Notes: generated by a model from the letters alone, not told the origin. Counted from the first letter of the stretch, positions 16,828-24,721 are shown. The stretch: 64,000 nucleotides of DNA from Acidobacteriota bacterium (GCA_014189895.1 BJFQ01000003.1:20100-84099), one strand, 5' to 3'. Translations and numbers: made by a program.

Positions 16828-17643
16828 TTGTTTGATTGGGCTTCTCTTATAAAATCGGGTCCTTGTTACATTGGGATTCTCAACTGCACGCCAGACAGTT
16901 TCAGTGATGGGGGACAATTTGTCGAACCCACTGCTGCCCTTCATCAAGCCCTTCGCCTTGTTGAAGATGGCGCAAAGGTTATTGATGTGGGCGCTGAAAG
17001 TACACGCCCAGGGGCTCGTCCCACCAGCGAGGCTGAAGAATGGTCGAGGATAGAAAAAATTCTACCCGTCCTGCGTCATGAACTTCCAGCGCAGACTCTT
17101 CTAAGTATCGATACACGACATGCATCGACTGCTCGGCGCGCTCTCGACCTAGGTGTGGCAATCTTGAATGATGTCACGGGCTTTTCTGATTCTAAAATGC
17201 TTCACCTTCTCTGTGACAAATCGATTGGTGCAATCGCGATGCGAAGCACTGTCGTTAATAACACCTTTTCAATGCCCCCATATGCAGATCCAAGATCCGA
17301 TATCTCTGGTAAGTTCGATGAACTGTTTAGCTTAAGTGCTAGGCTCCAAGCGGCTTCGGTCAATCCTCAGCAATGTCTCATGGATATGGGTTTTGGATTT
17401 GGGACGACCTATCGTGAAGATGCTGCTCTATGGGATCAACTGATTTATCACAAAACAGAACTGGCCTGGCCCCATAGCCGCTTTTGCATTGGCATATCTC
17501 GGAAGCGCTTGTTGGCTTGGAGATCGGAACAGCCCGACCTTCCTCCTGAGCAAAGGGACGCTCTGACCCGCGAGGCAGTATCCATTCTCCTTAGCGAAGG
17601 CTACCGATTCTTCAGAGTCCATGCCGTGCCAAGATATCCTTAG
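16828..17643 (+). CDS. folP: Dihydropteroate synthase
   Basis: A 271-residue TIM-barrel enzyme that joins p-aminobenzoate to dihydropterin pyrophosphate in folate synthesis; it is the target of sulfonamides. Signature blocks are GILNCTPDSFSDGG (16-29) and DVGAESTRPGA (53-63), plus the IDTRHASTAR (91-100) and LNDVTGF (112-118) segments. It starts with TTG two bases after the ftsH stop and has no strong ribosome-binding site, so translation is probably coupled to ftsH. Confidence 0.95.
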   Translation: MFDWASLIKSGPCYIGILNCTPDSFSDGGQFVEPTAALHQALRLVEDGAKVIDVGAESTRPGARPTSEAEEWSRIEKILPVLRHELPAQTLLSIDTRHASTARRALDLGVAILNDVTGFSDSKMLHLLCDKSIGAIAMRSTVVNNTFSMPPYADPRSDISGKFDELFSLSARLQAASVNPQQCLMDMGFGFGTTYREDAALWDQLIYHKTELAWPHSRFCIGISRKRLLAWRSEQPDLPPEQRDALTREAVSILLSEGYRFFRVHAVPRYP

Positions 17644-17657
17644 ATTAAAGGAACACC

Positions 17658-18959
17658 ATGTCGCTTAGATATTTTGGGACTGACGGAATTAGGGGAAAAG
17701 CTTTCGACTCCCCTCTAACCACTTCAGAAGTAGCACGATGGGGTAAATCCTGGAGTCAGGCCGCTCTTAACCATAAAGTTCAAACGCTTGTTCTTGGACA
17801 TGATCCTCGGCTAAGTTCAGAGCCCCTTCTCAAAGCTTTCATCTCAGTTATGGACCCTTCTATTAGCCTCATCTACTTAGGGATGGTCCCTACCCCTGTT
17901 CTAGCCTATGAAACCTCCAGGACGTCGGGAGCTTGGGGGGTTATGTTCTCCGCAAGTCATAATCCGCATCTGGATAATGGAATCAAGGGCTTCTCTTCCT
18001 CGGGTGAAAAACTTGAAGAGGCTGTTGAGATGGAAATCGAGACTATTTTCGATTCGACCCCGGTCGCGGATAAGATTGTCAATCCCAACCTCCCAGCCAT
18101 CCAACCCCATCAATATCTCAACGTTCACGAACCCTTTCCGGTGCCTGTTCCCTGGCGTATCGCCATAGATTGTGCTCACGGCGCCGCCAGCACCTTAGCT
18201 CAGAATATTTTCTTGAGCCAAAATATCCACTGGATTGGAACTCCATCTGATGGGGCTCGAATCAATCATTTTGTAGGATGCACTCATCTCGAGACCCTGC
18301 AGAAAGTCATTCTTGAAAGTAATCTTGATTTTGGATTCGCTTTTGATGGTGATGCTGATCGATGCCTATTTGTAGACTCTAAGGGTGATGTTTTTGATGG
18401 CGATCAGATCCTGTGGCTCTTGGTCAAAGAGGGTATTCGCGCAGGACGTCCTCCAGAGGGTGTTGTAGGCACCGTGATGACCAACGGGGCTTTAGAGCAC
18501 TTAATTCTTGACGCCGGCATCCCCTTCCTTCGAACTCCCGTGGGTGATAAATTCATCCTTCGAGCAATGGCCACCTGCAATTACCCCATCGGCGCAGAAG
18601 CCTCCGGCCATGTCATTCAAAAATCCCTAGGTCCGACAGGAGATGGCTTGGCCACCGCTTTATCCGTCTGCAGGATCCTTAAGAATGTGGGTATTCGGGA
18701 AGTCTTTGAATCACGGTTTAAGCCCTTCCCTCACCAGTTAGTCAGCTTTGTCACTCGTTTAAAAAAACCTATCGATATGTGCCCATCGCTTAACGAAGTA
18801 CTCGATAATCTTCCAAAAGAATTCCCAAGCCTTCGAACCGTTATTCGTTGGTCGGGTACTGAAAATAAATTACGCCTTATGGCCGAAGCCCCCGACCTCC
18901 ATTCGGTTAACATAGCCCTAGAGCGCCTTCAACACGCTGCCCTCCGCGACCTTAATTAG
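17658..18959 (+). CDS. glmM: Phosphoglucosamine mutase
   Basis: A 433-residue enzyme converting glucosamine-6-phosphate to glucosamine-1-phosphate for UDP-GlcNAc, which feeds peptidoglycan and lipopolysaccharide. It has the RYFGTDGIRG start, the phosphoserine loop SASHNP (98-103, Ser100), the magnesium loop DGDADRC (about 231-237) and the sugar-phosphate loop RWSGTENKLRLM near the C-terminus. The length is slightly under the usual 445. It belongs to the tilS-ftsH-folP-glmM-pdxJ run. Confidence 0.96.
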   Translation: MSLRYFGTDGIRGKAFDSPLTTSEVARWGKSWSQAALNHKVQTLVLGHDPRLSSEPLLKAFISVMDPSISLIYLGMVPTPVLAYETSRTSGAWGVMFSASHNPHLDNGIKGFSSSGEKLEEAVEMEIETIFDSTPVADKIVNPNLPAIQPHQYLNVHEPFPVPVPWRIAIDCAHGAASTLAQNIFLSQNIHWIGTPSDGARINHFVGCTHLETLQKVILESNLDFGFAFDGDADRCLFVDSKGDVFDGDQILWLLVKEGIRAGRPPEGVVGTVMTNGALEHLILDAGIPFLRTPVGDKFILRAMATCNYPIGAEASGHVIQKSLGPTGDGLATALSVCRILKNVGIREVFESRFKPFPHQLVSFVTRLKKPIDMCPSLNEVLDNLPKEFPSLRTVIRWSGTENKLRLMAEAPDLHSVNIALERLQHAALRDLN

Positions 18960-18968
18960 GACCTTCCC

Positions 18969-19682
18969 TTGAAACTCAGCGTTAATATTGACCACGTGGC
19001 TACCCTGCGACAAGTTCGAAGGGGTGGTGAGCCCAATTTAAAAGAAGCCGTTATTGAAGTCTTGAAAGCCGGCGCAGATGGAATTACCGTTCACTTAAGG
19101 CAAGACTTACGTCATATACAGATGGAAGATCTTGAAATGATTCACTTGAACTTCAAAACGCCTTTAAACATAGAACTTGCTGTACACGCCAATCTAGATG
19201 CTTTGTTGGGGCGTGTGATGCCCTCTACAGTTACCCTGGTCCCTGAAAGTCCCAATGAAGTCACTACGGAAGGGGGGCTCCAAGTAGGCCTTAATCCTTC
19301 AACTCTAAACCTCGCGCTAGCGACCCTCAAAGAAAGAGGGGTTCACAGTAGTCTCTTCATCGATCCAGATCCGTCGGTCATTCATCAAGCCCTTTCTCTG
19401 AAACCCGATGCCATCGAAATCAATACCAACCATTACTCTCTTCAAACGGTCGGATCTCCGGGCTTTATCGAGGCTTTAGAAAAAATAAAAGAATGCGCTC
19501 AACTCATTCACAATCATGGAGCTAGAGTCTTGGCCGGTCACGGCTTGAATCGTCACAACGTCCAAGCCATTTCAAAAATTCCCATCATAGACGAGCTCAA
19601 TATTGGGCATGCTATCGTCGCTCGATCGCTCTACGTAGGTTTTTCTAGGGCAGTTCACGAAATATTGACCCACCTAAAATAG
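18969..19682 (+). CDS. pdxJ: Pyridoxine 5'-phosphate synthase
   Basis: A 237-residue TIM-barrel protein that condenses 1-deoxyxylulose-5-phosphate with 3-amino-2-oxopropyl phosphate in the DXP-dependent vitamin B6 pathway. Typical blocks are NIDHVATLRQVRRGGEPN (6-23), TVHLRQDLRHI (40-50), VPESPNEVTTEGG (86-98) and AGHGLN (193-198). It starts with TTG ten bases after glmM. The presence of pdxJ implies the long B6 route, seen in proteobacteria, bacteroidetes and several other diderm phyla. Confidence 0.97.
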   Translation: MKLSVNIDHVATLRQVRRGGEPNLKEAVIEVLKAGADGITVHLRQDLRHIQMEDLEMIHLNFKTPLNIELAVHANLDALLGRVMPSTVTLVPESPNEVTTEGGLQVGLNPSTLNLALATLKERGVHSSLFIDPDPSVIHQALSLKPDAIEINTNHYSLQTVGSPGFIEALEKIKECAQLIHNHGARVLAGHGLNRHNVQAISKIPIIDELNIGHAIVARSLYVGFSRAVHEILTHLK

Positions 19683-19689
19683 GGGGGGG

Positions 19690-20304
19690 TTATTTCCTAA
19701 CGACTGTACACATCAATTCGTTTCGTCGCATAAAGAAAGGAACGAAGGGAGCGTTGTACCGACTATAGGTGAAGGGTCCTTGGCGAGTATAGGCAGAGGA
19801 CTGAATAAAGCGATCAAGCTCAACTTCGGCTTCTTTAACTTTGTTTTCAGACCAAAAACCCGAGGTATTAATGGCTGCGACCAAGGATCCAGGAATCGTC
19901 ACAATAGACACCCTTGAATCGGTCGGCTGGGGAACCGTCTCAGGCGTAAATTCTGAAGGAACCATAAAGGAAACATTCCAACTCCCATCCGAATCCTTTG
20001 TCTGTGCGACAGGAGCCGTCATGGCGATGGAAGTGCCTGTGTTTTTAGTCTGCGCCACTGGAGCCGTCATGGCGATGGAGGTTTTGGTTTTATTAGCGCC
20101 TGAAATGTACTGGAATAGGATTCTAAAGGCCTGATTGCCTGCTTGGTCGAAAGACGCGTTCACTTTAGTTTGTGCAACCATATAGGGCTCGTACTGCCGA
20201 ATTTCAATTCGACCCACTTTTTCAACTACTTTGTATTTAGGCTCTTCAGTTGCCATCAGCGTGACTCCTGCTAAAAGTATGGAGAATAGCGGTTTAAGTG
20301 ACAT
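19690..20304 (-). CDS. SOUL-family heme-binding protein with duplicated IAMTAPV segment
   Basis: A 204-residue protein of the SOUL/HBP family, which binds heme or other tetrapyrroles. An N-terminal signal peptide (about 1-18) suggests export. The family core EKVGRIEIRQYEPYMVAQT (28-46) is followed by the IAMTAPV loop, present twice as TSIAMTAPVAQTK at 75-87 and 91-103. The conserved C-terminal PFVPFFMRRNE (187-197) is intact. The family role in bacteria is not settled. It is convergent with pdxJ and downstream of the xer gene. Confidence 0.87.
   Translation of the reverse strand: MSLKPLFSILLAGVTLMATEEPKYKVVEKVGRIEIRQYEPYMVAQTKVNASFDQAGNQAFRILFQYISGANKTKTSIAMTAPVAQTKNTGTSIAMTAPVAQTKDSDGSWNVSFMVPSEFTPETVPQPTDSRVSIVTIPGSLVAAINTSGFWSENKVKEAEVELDRFIQSSAYTRQGPFTYSRYNAPFVPFFMRRNELMCTVVRK
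19996..20082 (-). repeat. In-gene tandem duplication in the SOUL gene
   Basis: Two 39-base units with a 48-base period (20044-20082 and 19996-20034) encode the same 13 residues. The units differ at a few mostly silent positions, so the duplication is probably not very recent. Other bacterial SOUL proteins may share a doubled loop. Confidence 0.8.
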
Positions 20305-20319
20305 AACGATACTCCTGAT

Positions 20320-21231
20320 TTAGATTTTTTTTCGAGCACGAGGGTGGGACTTAAGGTAAGTTTTAGACAAATCTTCAATCCCTAAATGAGTATACCTCTG
20401 AGTTGTACTAAGACTGGCATGACCCAATAATTCCTGAATGATCCGGAGGTCCATCCCTTTATTCAAGAGGTGGGTGGCAAAGCTGTGTCTCAGTCCGTGT
20501 GGGGATATTTTATTCTCAACACTCTTAGAAATAATTAATTTAGACAATAAATTACGAATAGAAGTCGTGCTCAATCGGGTTCCTTTCGTATTCACGAAGA
20601 CCGCATTGGTCGGTCCTCCCTTGGCCTTTTTCAGAACGTCCCCTCTAAATGAAAGATAAATCGTTAGAGATCGCAAAGCTTGGTTGTGAAATGGCACCAT
20701 GCGCTCCTTGCCGCCCTTACCAACCACCAAAAGCACTTGGTCTCGCTTGTGAATGTCCTGGAGGTTTAAACTAGCCAGTTCACTGACACGCAATCCGGTT
20801 GCGTAAAGAGTTTCAACGAGGCAAAGGGTTCGCGCTTCCTGAAAGTTAATGGGGACTGGGGCGTCTAAAAGTGTGTGGACATCCTTTTCTGACAAAAAAT
20901 GGGGTAGTTTTTTTGATTCTTTGGGATTCCTGATCCCTGTGGTTGGATTTCGTGAAATATAGCCGTGGTCCCACATCCAATGAAAAAAAGTACGGGTCGT
21001 CGAAAGAATTCTAGATTGGCTCGTAGGGTCTAGTCCCATCTGAGCAAGAGAGGCTACAAAGCCTCTAATTTGCCTAACTGAGACGTCCCAGGATTCCCAA
21101 TTGCCCTCATGGGCGTATTGTAGTACTTTTTTTAAATCGAGTTCTTGAGCCCGAAGAGTATGCGGGGATAGGCCTCGACTCTTCTGCTCAGAGGCAAAAA
21201 GAGTTAAAGTCTTAAGTAACCCTTTTTTCAT
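20320..21231 (-). CDS. Tyrosine recombinase, XerC/XerD type
   Basis: A 303-residue site-specific recombinase of the size and type that resolves chromosome dimers at dif. The N-terminal SAM-like DNA-binding domain spans about 1-90. The catalytic domain has all six residues: Arg148, Lys172, His245, Arg248, His271 and the nucleophile Tyr280. The HGLRHSFATHLL and LGHASLSTTQRYTHL blocks are typical of XerC/XerD. I cannot say which of the two it is, and no dif site was recognised. It is a single gene, 15 bases upstream of the SOUL gene, divergent from the acyl-CoA ligase. Confidence 0.92.
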   Translation of the reverse strand: MKKGLLKTLTLFASEQKSRGLSPHTLRAQELDLKKVLQYAHEGNWESWDVSVRQIRGFVASLAQMGLDPTSQSRILSTTRTFFHWMWDHGYISRNPTTGIRNPKESKKLPHFLSEKDVHTLLDAPVPINFQEARTLCLVETLYATGLRVSELASLNLQDIHKRDQVLLVVGKGGKERMVPFHNQALRSLTIYLSFRGDVLKKAKGGPTNAVFVNTKGTRLSTTSIRNLLSKLIISKSVENKISPHGLRHSFATHLLNKGMDLRIIQELLGHASLSTTQRYTHLGIEDLSKTYLKSHPRARKKI

Positions 21232-21271
21232 GAAATTAGCCCCAAGGTATGCATCATTATGAGGGATTTTT

Positions 21272-23080
21272 GTGTCGAGTGAAATAAAGACTATCCCTGA
21301 TTTATTTTATAAAGCCATCGAGAAAGATTTGCCGGACGCTTTGGCCTATAAGCAGAATGGTAAATACCAACCGATCTCGCATCGCGAATACAAGGACCTT
21401 GTTGAGTGGATAGCCCTGGCTCTTCGCGAAAAGGGGCTTAAATCCCAAGAACGTGTGGCTATCATTTCCGAGAATCGGCCTGAATGGGCAGTCGCTGATT
21501 TTGCTTGTGCTATTTTGGGTTTGCCCACCGTAGTGCTCTACCCTACTCTAGTAGCTAATCAGTCTGCTTTTATCCTTCAGCACAGCGAAGTCTCTTGGGC
21601 GATTTGTTCCGATTCAAATCAATTAAATAAAATTATAGAATCTTGGGAGCAACTACCCGATCTCCACACCATAGTCGTAATGGAAGGCGAAGTGCCGGTT
21701 GTTCCCCATAAAAATATCTATACCTGGGACCAAATGGTCGCCTGGGGTCGAGCCCTCTCCTCCGAGCAAAACGAAGTAAGGCAATGGGCTACGGCGGTAA
21801 AACCTGAGGACTTATTAACGATTATCTACACCAGCGGAACAACGGGGGAGCCCAAGGGGGCTATGCTAACGCACCACAACTTGGTAACAAATATTGTGGA
21901 TTGTGCTGAATTTCTAGAGTTTCGTAAAGGTGACCGATCGCTGAGTTTTTTGCCCCTTAATCATATTTTTGAACGCATGGTAGGGCACTTCACGATGATG
22001 CATGTGGGCGTATCCATTTACTACTCGGAGGGGGTTGCGAAAGTTCCCGATAATCTCTTAGAAGTTAAACCCACCATCCTTCTCGCTGTCCCTAGGATTT
22101 ATGAAAAAATATTCAACCGCACCTTCTTCATGGCAGCCCAAGCACCCCCACTTCAACGATTTATCTTTAGTCTCGCGATGCGTATTGGTCGGTGGTCACT
22201 ACCCTATCGCTATGCCCGTCGCCCCTTACCCTTCTATCTGAAATACCCCCACCAAGTGGCTAGTAAATTGGTCTACCAAAAGGTTCTATCACGACTCGGC
22301 GGCAACCTTCGGATGGCTGCTTCAGGGGGAGCCCCGTTATCACCTAAGATCCTCGAATTCTTTTGGTCAATTGGTCTCGATATTCTTGAAGGCTATGGGC
22401 TCAGCGAAACAAGCCCTGTGATCTCTTTCAACCGGTTTGGCAGCATTGCGCCAGGATCTGTGGGTAAACCGCTCTATGATACTTGGGCGGGTCGACCCTT
22501 TGTCAAAATTGCCGAGGATGGGGAGATCTTATGCCAAGGCCCTAACATCATGAAGGGGTATTGGAAAAATGAAACGGGCAGCCGCGAAGCTATTTCGTCG
22601 GATGGTTATTTTCATACGGGTGATATTGGCTATTTTAAAGATGGAAACCTTTACATTACGGATCGCAAAAAGGATCTTATCATCACTTCCGGAGGCAAGA
22701 ATGTAGCCCCTCAGCCCATTGAAAATGCCCTCAAGAGTGACAAGTACATTTCACAAGCGGTCATTCTTGGAGATGCGCAGCATTTCATTGGGGCCCTAAT
22801 TGTTCCGGACTTTGAAGTCCTGGAACGCTGGGCTAAACGCCATAAAATATCTTTTGTCTCTCGAGAGGATCTGATTACTAACCGGCTTGTCGTAGAGAAA
22901 GTTATGAGACGGGTCCACAAGGTTAATACTCAATTTTCCAATTATGAACAGGTTAAAAAAATAGCTCTTCTCGGTCAGGAAATGACCCAAGAATCTGGGG
23001 AATTAACCCCCACCATGAAGGTTAAACGTCGCGTCATTAATGAGAAATACCAGAAGCAGATCGATGACCTTTACCGTTGA
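21272..23080 (+). CDS. Long-chain fatty acid-CoA ligase (AMP-forming)
   Basis: A 602-residue adenylate-forming enzyme of the ANL superfamily, related to FadD/FAA1-type long-chain acyl-CoA synthetases. It activates fatty acids with ATP and CoA. The P-loop is YTSGTTGEPKG (186-196). Further motifs are the EGYGLSETSPV block, YFHTGDIGYF and DRKKDLIITSGGKNVAP. The start is GTG at 21272, with GAGGGA seven bases upstream. It overlaps the prenyltransferase gene by 17 bases, so the two are probably translated together. Confidence 0.93.
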   Translation: MSSEIKTIPDLFYKAIEKDLPDALAYKQNGKYQPISHREYKDLVEWIALALREKGLKSQERVAIISENRPEWAVADFACAILGLPTVVLYPTLVANQSAFILQHSEVSWAICSDSNQLNKIIESWEQLPDLHTIVVMEGEVPVVPHKNIYTWDQMVAWGRALSSEQNEVRQWATAVKPEDLLTIIYTSGTTGEPKGAMLTHHNLVTNIVDCAEFLEFRKGDRSLSFLPLNHIFERMVGHFTMMHVGVSIYYSEGVAKVPDNLLEVKPTILLAVPRIYEKIFNRTFFMAAQAPPLQRFIFSLAMRIGRWSLPYRYARRPLPFYLKYPHQVASKLVYQKVLSRLGGNLRMAASGGAPLSPKILEFFWSIGLDILEGYGLSETSPVISFNRFGSIAPGSVGKPLYDTWAGRPFVKIAEDGEILCQGPNIMKGYWKNETGSREAISSDGYFHTGDIGYFKDGNLYITDRKKDLIITSGGKNVAPQPIENALKSDKYISQAVILGDAQHFIGALIVPDFEVLERWAKRHKISFVSREDLITNRLVVEKVMRRVHKVNTQFSNYEQVKKIALLGQEMTQESGELTPTMKVKRRVINEKYQKQIDDLYR

Positions 23081-23951
23081 TCCCATAGGTTCTCTTTGGA
23101 AGAAGGTTCTAGAGTTTGGTCGTATGATCAAATTCGAACATACGATTTTTGCCCTCCCCTTCGCCCTGGTGGGATTAATACTAGCGTCGAAAGGCTGGCC
23201 TAGCCTTCCTGTCTTCGCCTGGGTGGTTCTCGCTGCCGTAGGGGCCCGGACAGCAGCCATGGGATTCAATCGTCTTATCGATCAAGAGATTGATGCTATT
23301 AACCCCCGAACTCAAATACGTTCCCTACCAGCTCAAAGACTCACCCGAAGAGCGGCATGGATCATGGTCTTACTTTCGATTGCGGCCTTCTTCCTTGCGG
23401 CACGGTCCCTTAATCCTTTATGTTTAAAATTGGCTCCATGGGTACTGGTAATTTTACTGGGCTATTCTTATACCAAGCGGTTCACGGCCTTTTGCCATTT
23501 GATTCTGGGACTCTCTCTAGGTTGTGCGCCTATGGGGGCCTGGGTAGCTGTTACCGGAGCATTGGATGTCTTACCTATCTTGATTGCCGGGGGAGTCTGC
23601 TTTTGGACAGCGGGCTTCGATATCCTCTATGCTCTCCAAGACCAAGATTTTGATCGCCTGCAAGGGCTCCACTCTATCCCAGCCAAATGGGGGATGCAAC
23701 GAGCCCTCTATTGTTCTAGGCTGTTTCACTTACTAGCCTGGTTCTTATGGGCATCAGCAGTAGCTCTGTCTTTGGGGCTCCAACCTCTCGCCTGGGCCGG
23801 GATGTTCTTAATTGGGAGCATCTTGGCTCGCGAGCAATGGATTATGCGAACCGGCGATCTATCGCGACTCGATGAGGCCTTCTTCCAACTCAATGCCTGG
23901 GTCGGACCTATTTATTTCCTTAGCCTTTGTTACCCCTACCTCTTCCTGTAA
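23064..23951 (+). CDS. UbiA-family prenyltransferase, MqnP-like
   Basis: A 295-residue inner-membrane aromatic prenyltransferase with about eight helices. The first aspartate-rich motif is NRLIDQEID (69-77), followed by NPRT. The second is DQDFDRLQGLHSIP (about 195). The ARTAAMGFNR segment resembles the family annotated as putative 4-hydroxybenzoate polyprenyltransferase, TIGR01475. That family includes MqnP of the futalosine menaquinone route. ATG at 23064 overlaps the ligase gene by 17 bases; ATG at 23040 is possible. The precise quinone product is inferred. A strong terminator follows. Confidence 0.85.
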   Translation: MTFTVDPIGSLWKKVLEFGRMIKFEHTIFALPFALVGLILASKGWPSLPVFAWVVLAAVGARTAAMGFNRLIDQEIDAINPRTQIRSLPAQRLTRRAAWIMVLLSIAAFFLAARSLNPLCLKLAPWVLVILLGYSYTKRFTAFCHLILGLSLGCAPMGAWVAVTGALDVLPILIAGGVCFWTAGFDILYALQDQDFDRLQGLHSIPAKWGMQRALYCSRLFHLLAWFLWASAVALSLGLQPLAWAGMFLIGSILAREQWIMRTGDLSRLDEAFFQLNAWVGPIYFLSLCYPYLFL

Positions 23952-23953
23952 AT

Positions 23954-23989
23954 AAAAAAAGCCAAGACCCGAAAGTCTTGGCTTTTTTT
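23954..23989. terminator. Bidirectional intrinsic terminator
   Basis: An eight-base-pair stem, GCCAAGAC (23961-23968) with GTCTTGGC (23975-23982), is flanked by seven A on the left and seven T on the right. It works in either direction and separates the prenyltransferase gene from the convergent small membrane-protein gene. Confidence 0.93.
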
Positions 23990-24003
23990 CATGAAAGTAA
24001 AGC

Positions 24004-24219
24004 TTATCGGTTGGCGATATGCCAAGCAATGAAAGCGGTTACGAGTCCGGCAAGACCTTGGGCAGACAAGCTGCTGGCAATGTTTGACAGATTCGTAATA
24101 GGTGCCCAGCCATTCATGCTGGAGCCTAAAACTTGAAGAAGTACTGAGATGGTCAAGAGTACCCAAACAAGAGAAGTGATTCTCTTGACGGCATCCACGA
24201 TCATATCGAGTATTTGCAT
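24004..24219 (-). CDS. Small two-helix membrane protein, paralogue 1
   Basis: A 71-residue protein that I do not recognise. An amphipathic N-terminal stretch (1-15, MQILDMIVDAVKR) is followed by helix 1 (about 17-33, WVLLTI core) and helix 2 (about 53-69, TAFIAW core), with a Gly/Asn/Ser-rich linker between. About half its residues match the neighbour at 24417-24635. ATG at 24219 is chosen because it follows an excellent ribosome-binding site (AGGAGGG) and matches the paralogue's start; the frame is open to 24282. It has its own upstream element and a strong terminator, which suggests an abundant single-gene transcript. The function is unknown. Confidence 0.75.
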   Translation of the reverse strand: MQILDMIVDAVKRITSLVWVLLTISVLLQVLGSSMNGWAPITNLSNIASSLSAQGLAGLVTAFIAWHIANR

Positions 24220-24223
24220 GGTT

Positions 24224-24235
24224 CCCTCCTCAGGG
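24224..24235 (-). promoter_or_regulatory. Ribosome-binding site inside a mini-hairpin, paralogue 1
   Basis: On the transcript, CCCT-GAGG-AGGG can fold into a four-base-pair stem that contains the ribosome-binding site five to ten bases before the ATG. The same arrangement precedes paralogue 2. Confidence 0.5.
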
Positions 24236-24285
24236 ATAGTTATGTGCATAAGATACTCCCGACTGCCCACAAAATAAAGCAAAAG

Positions 24286-24302
24286 GTCACAAAATAATTA
24301 CA
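24286..24302 (-). promoter_or_regulatory. Shared 17-base upstream element, copy 1
   Basis: This 17-mer matches the one at 24705-24721 at 15 of 17 positions. It lies 67 bases before the paralogue 1 start; the other lies 70 bases before paralogue 2. It is probably part of a shared promoter or operator, but I cannot assign -35 and -10 boxes with confidence. Confidence 0.5.
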
Positions 24303-24312
24303 TTTCATGTAA
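24298..24312. promoter_or_regulatory. Perfect inverted repeat upstream of paralogue 1
   Basis: TTACAT-TTC-ATGTAA is a perfect six-base inverted repeat with a three-base spacer. It partly overlaps the shared 17-base element and could be a binding site for a dimeric regulator. Only one half-site is kept upstream of paralogue 2. Confidence 0.4.
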
Positions 24313-24362
24313 ATACTGTTTTTATTGAGTTTAAGTAAATATGTAAAAGTCTTTAAATAGTA

Positions 24363-24397
24363 AAAACCCCCAAACATAAAGATGCTTGGGGGTTTTA
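24363..24397 (-). terminator. Intrinsic terminator of paralogue 2
   Basis: AAAACCCCCAA (24363-24373) pairs with TTGGGGGTTTT (24386-24396), with further weak pairing inside. Read leftward, it ends in a T-run, so it terminates the gene at 24417-24635. Its A/T flanks could allow function in both directions. Confidence 0.9.
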
Positions 24398-24416
24398 CAG
24401 GGCTACAAAATTGCTA

Positions 24417-24635
24417 TTAGCTATTGCGTGTAGCCATATTCCAAGCAATGAAAGCAGCAAGAATACCGACAACACCAGTATTAAAGCCTTGAGATAGGGT
24501 CAATAAATTTTTAACTGGGGTAAGGCCCGCCATCGGCAGACCTAAAACTTCAAGCAAGATAGCGATGGTTAAAAGCACCCATATAAAACCGGTGAATCTT
24601 TTAATGACATCGGAGATCGTATCGAGTAATTGCAT
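24417..24635 (-). CDS. Small two-helix membrane protein, paralogue 2
   Basis: A 72-residue protein of unknown function, paralogous to the product of 24004-24219. Shared residues include MQ.LD at the start, the KR.T...WVLLTI..LL.VLG stretch of helix 1 and AFIAW in helix 2. Two membrane helices (about 17-33 and 53-69) would form a hairpin with a short polar linker. The basic pair at 12-13 and the Arg near the C-terminus suggest both ends face the cytoplasm. The leader, including a 17-base element and a ribosome-binding-site hairpin, is shared with paralogue 1, so the promoter was duplicated with the gene. An intrinsic terminator follows at once. Confidence 0.75.
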   Translation of the reverse strand: MQLLDTISDVIKRFTGFIWVLLTIAILLEVLGLPMAGLTPVKNLLTLSQGFNTGVVGILAAFIAWNMATRNS

Positions 24636-24638
24636 AGG

Positions 24639-24651
24639 CCCTCCTTAAGGG
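24639..24651 (-). promoter_or_regulatory. Ribosome-binding site inside a mini-hairpin, paralogue 2
   Basis: On the transcript, CCCT-TAAGG-AGGG places the AAGGAGGG ribosome-binding site within a small stem-loop just before the ATG. It matches the arrangement at 24224-24235. Confidence 0.5.
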
Positions 24652-24704
24652 ATGAGTTATGCCCCTAATGTTAGGCACATTTTCCTTAAAGGTGTAGCGT
24701 TATT

Positions 24705-24721
24705 GTCAAAGAATAATTACA
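24705..24721 (-). promoter_or_regulatory. Shared 17-base upstream element, copy 2
   Basis: The second copy of the 17-base element, 15 of 17 identical to 24286-24302 and at nearly the same distance (70 bases) from its gene start. The rest of the gap up to ruvB shows nothing further that I can identify. Confidence 0.5.

Noticed and set aside
24004..24635. The small membrane proteins as circular bacteriocins
   Set aside because: The size and hydrophobicity are similar, but there is no leader peptide, maturation, transport or immunity gene nearby.
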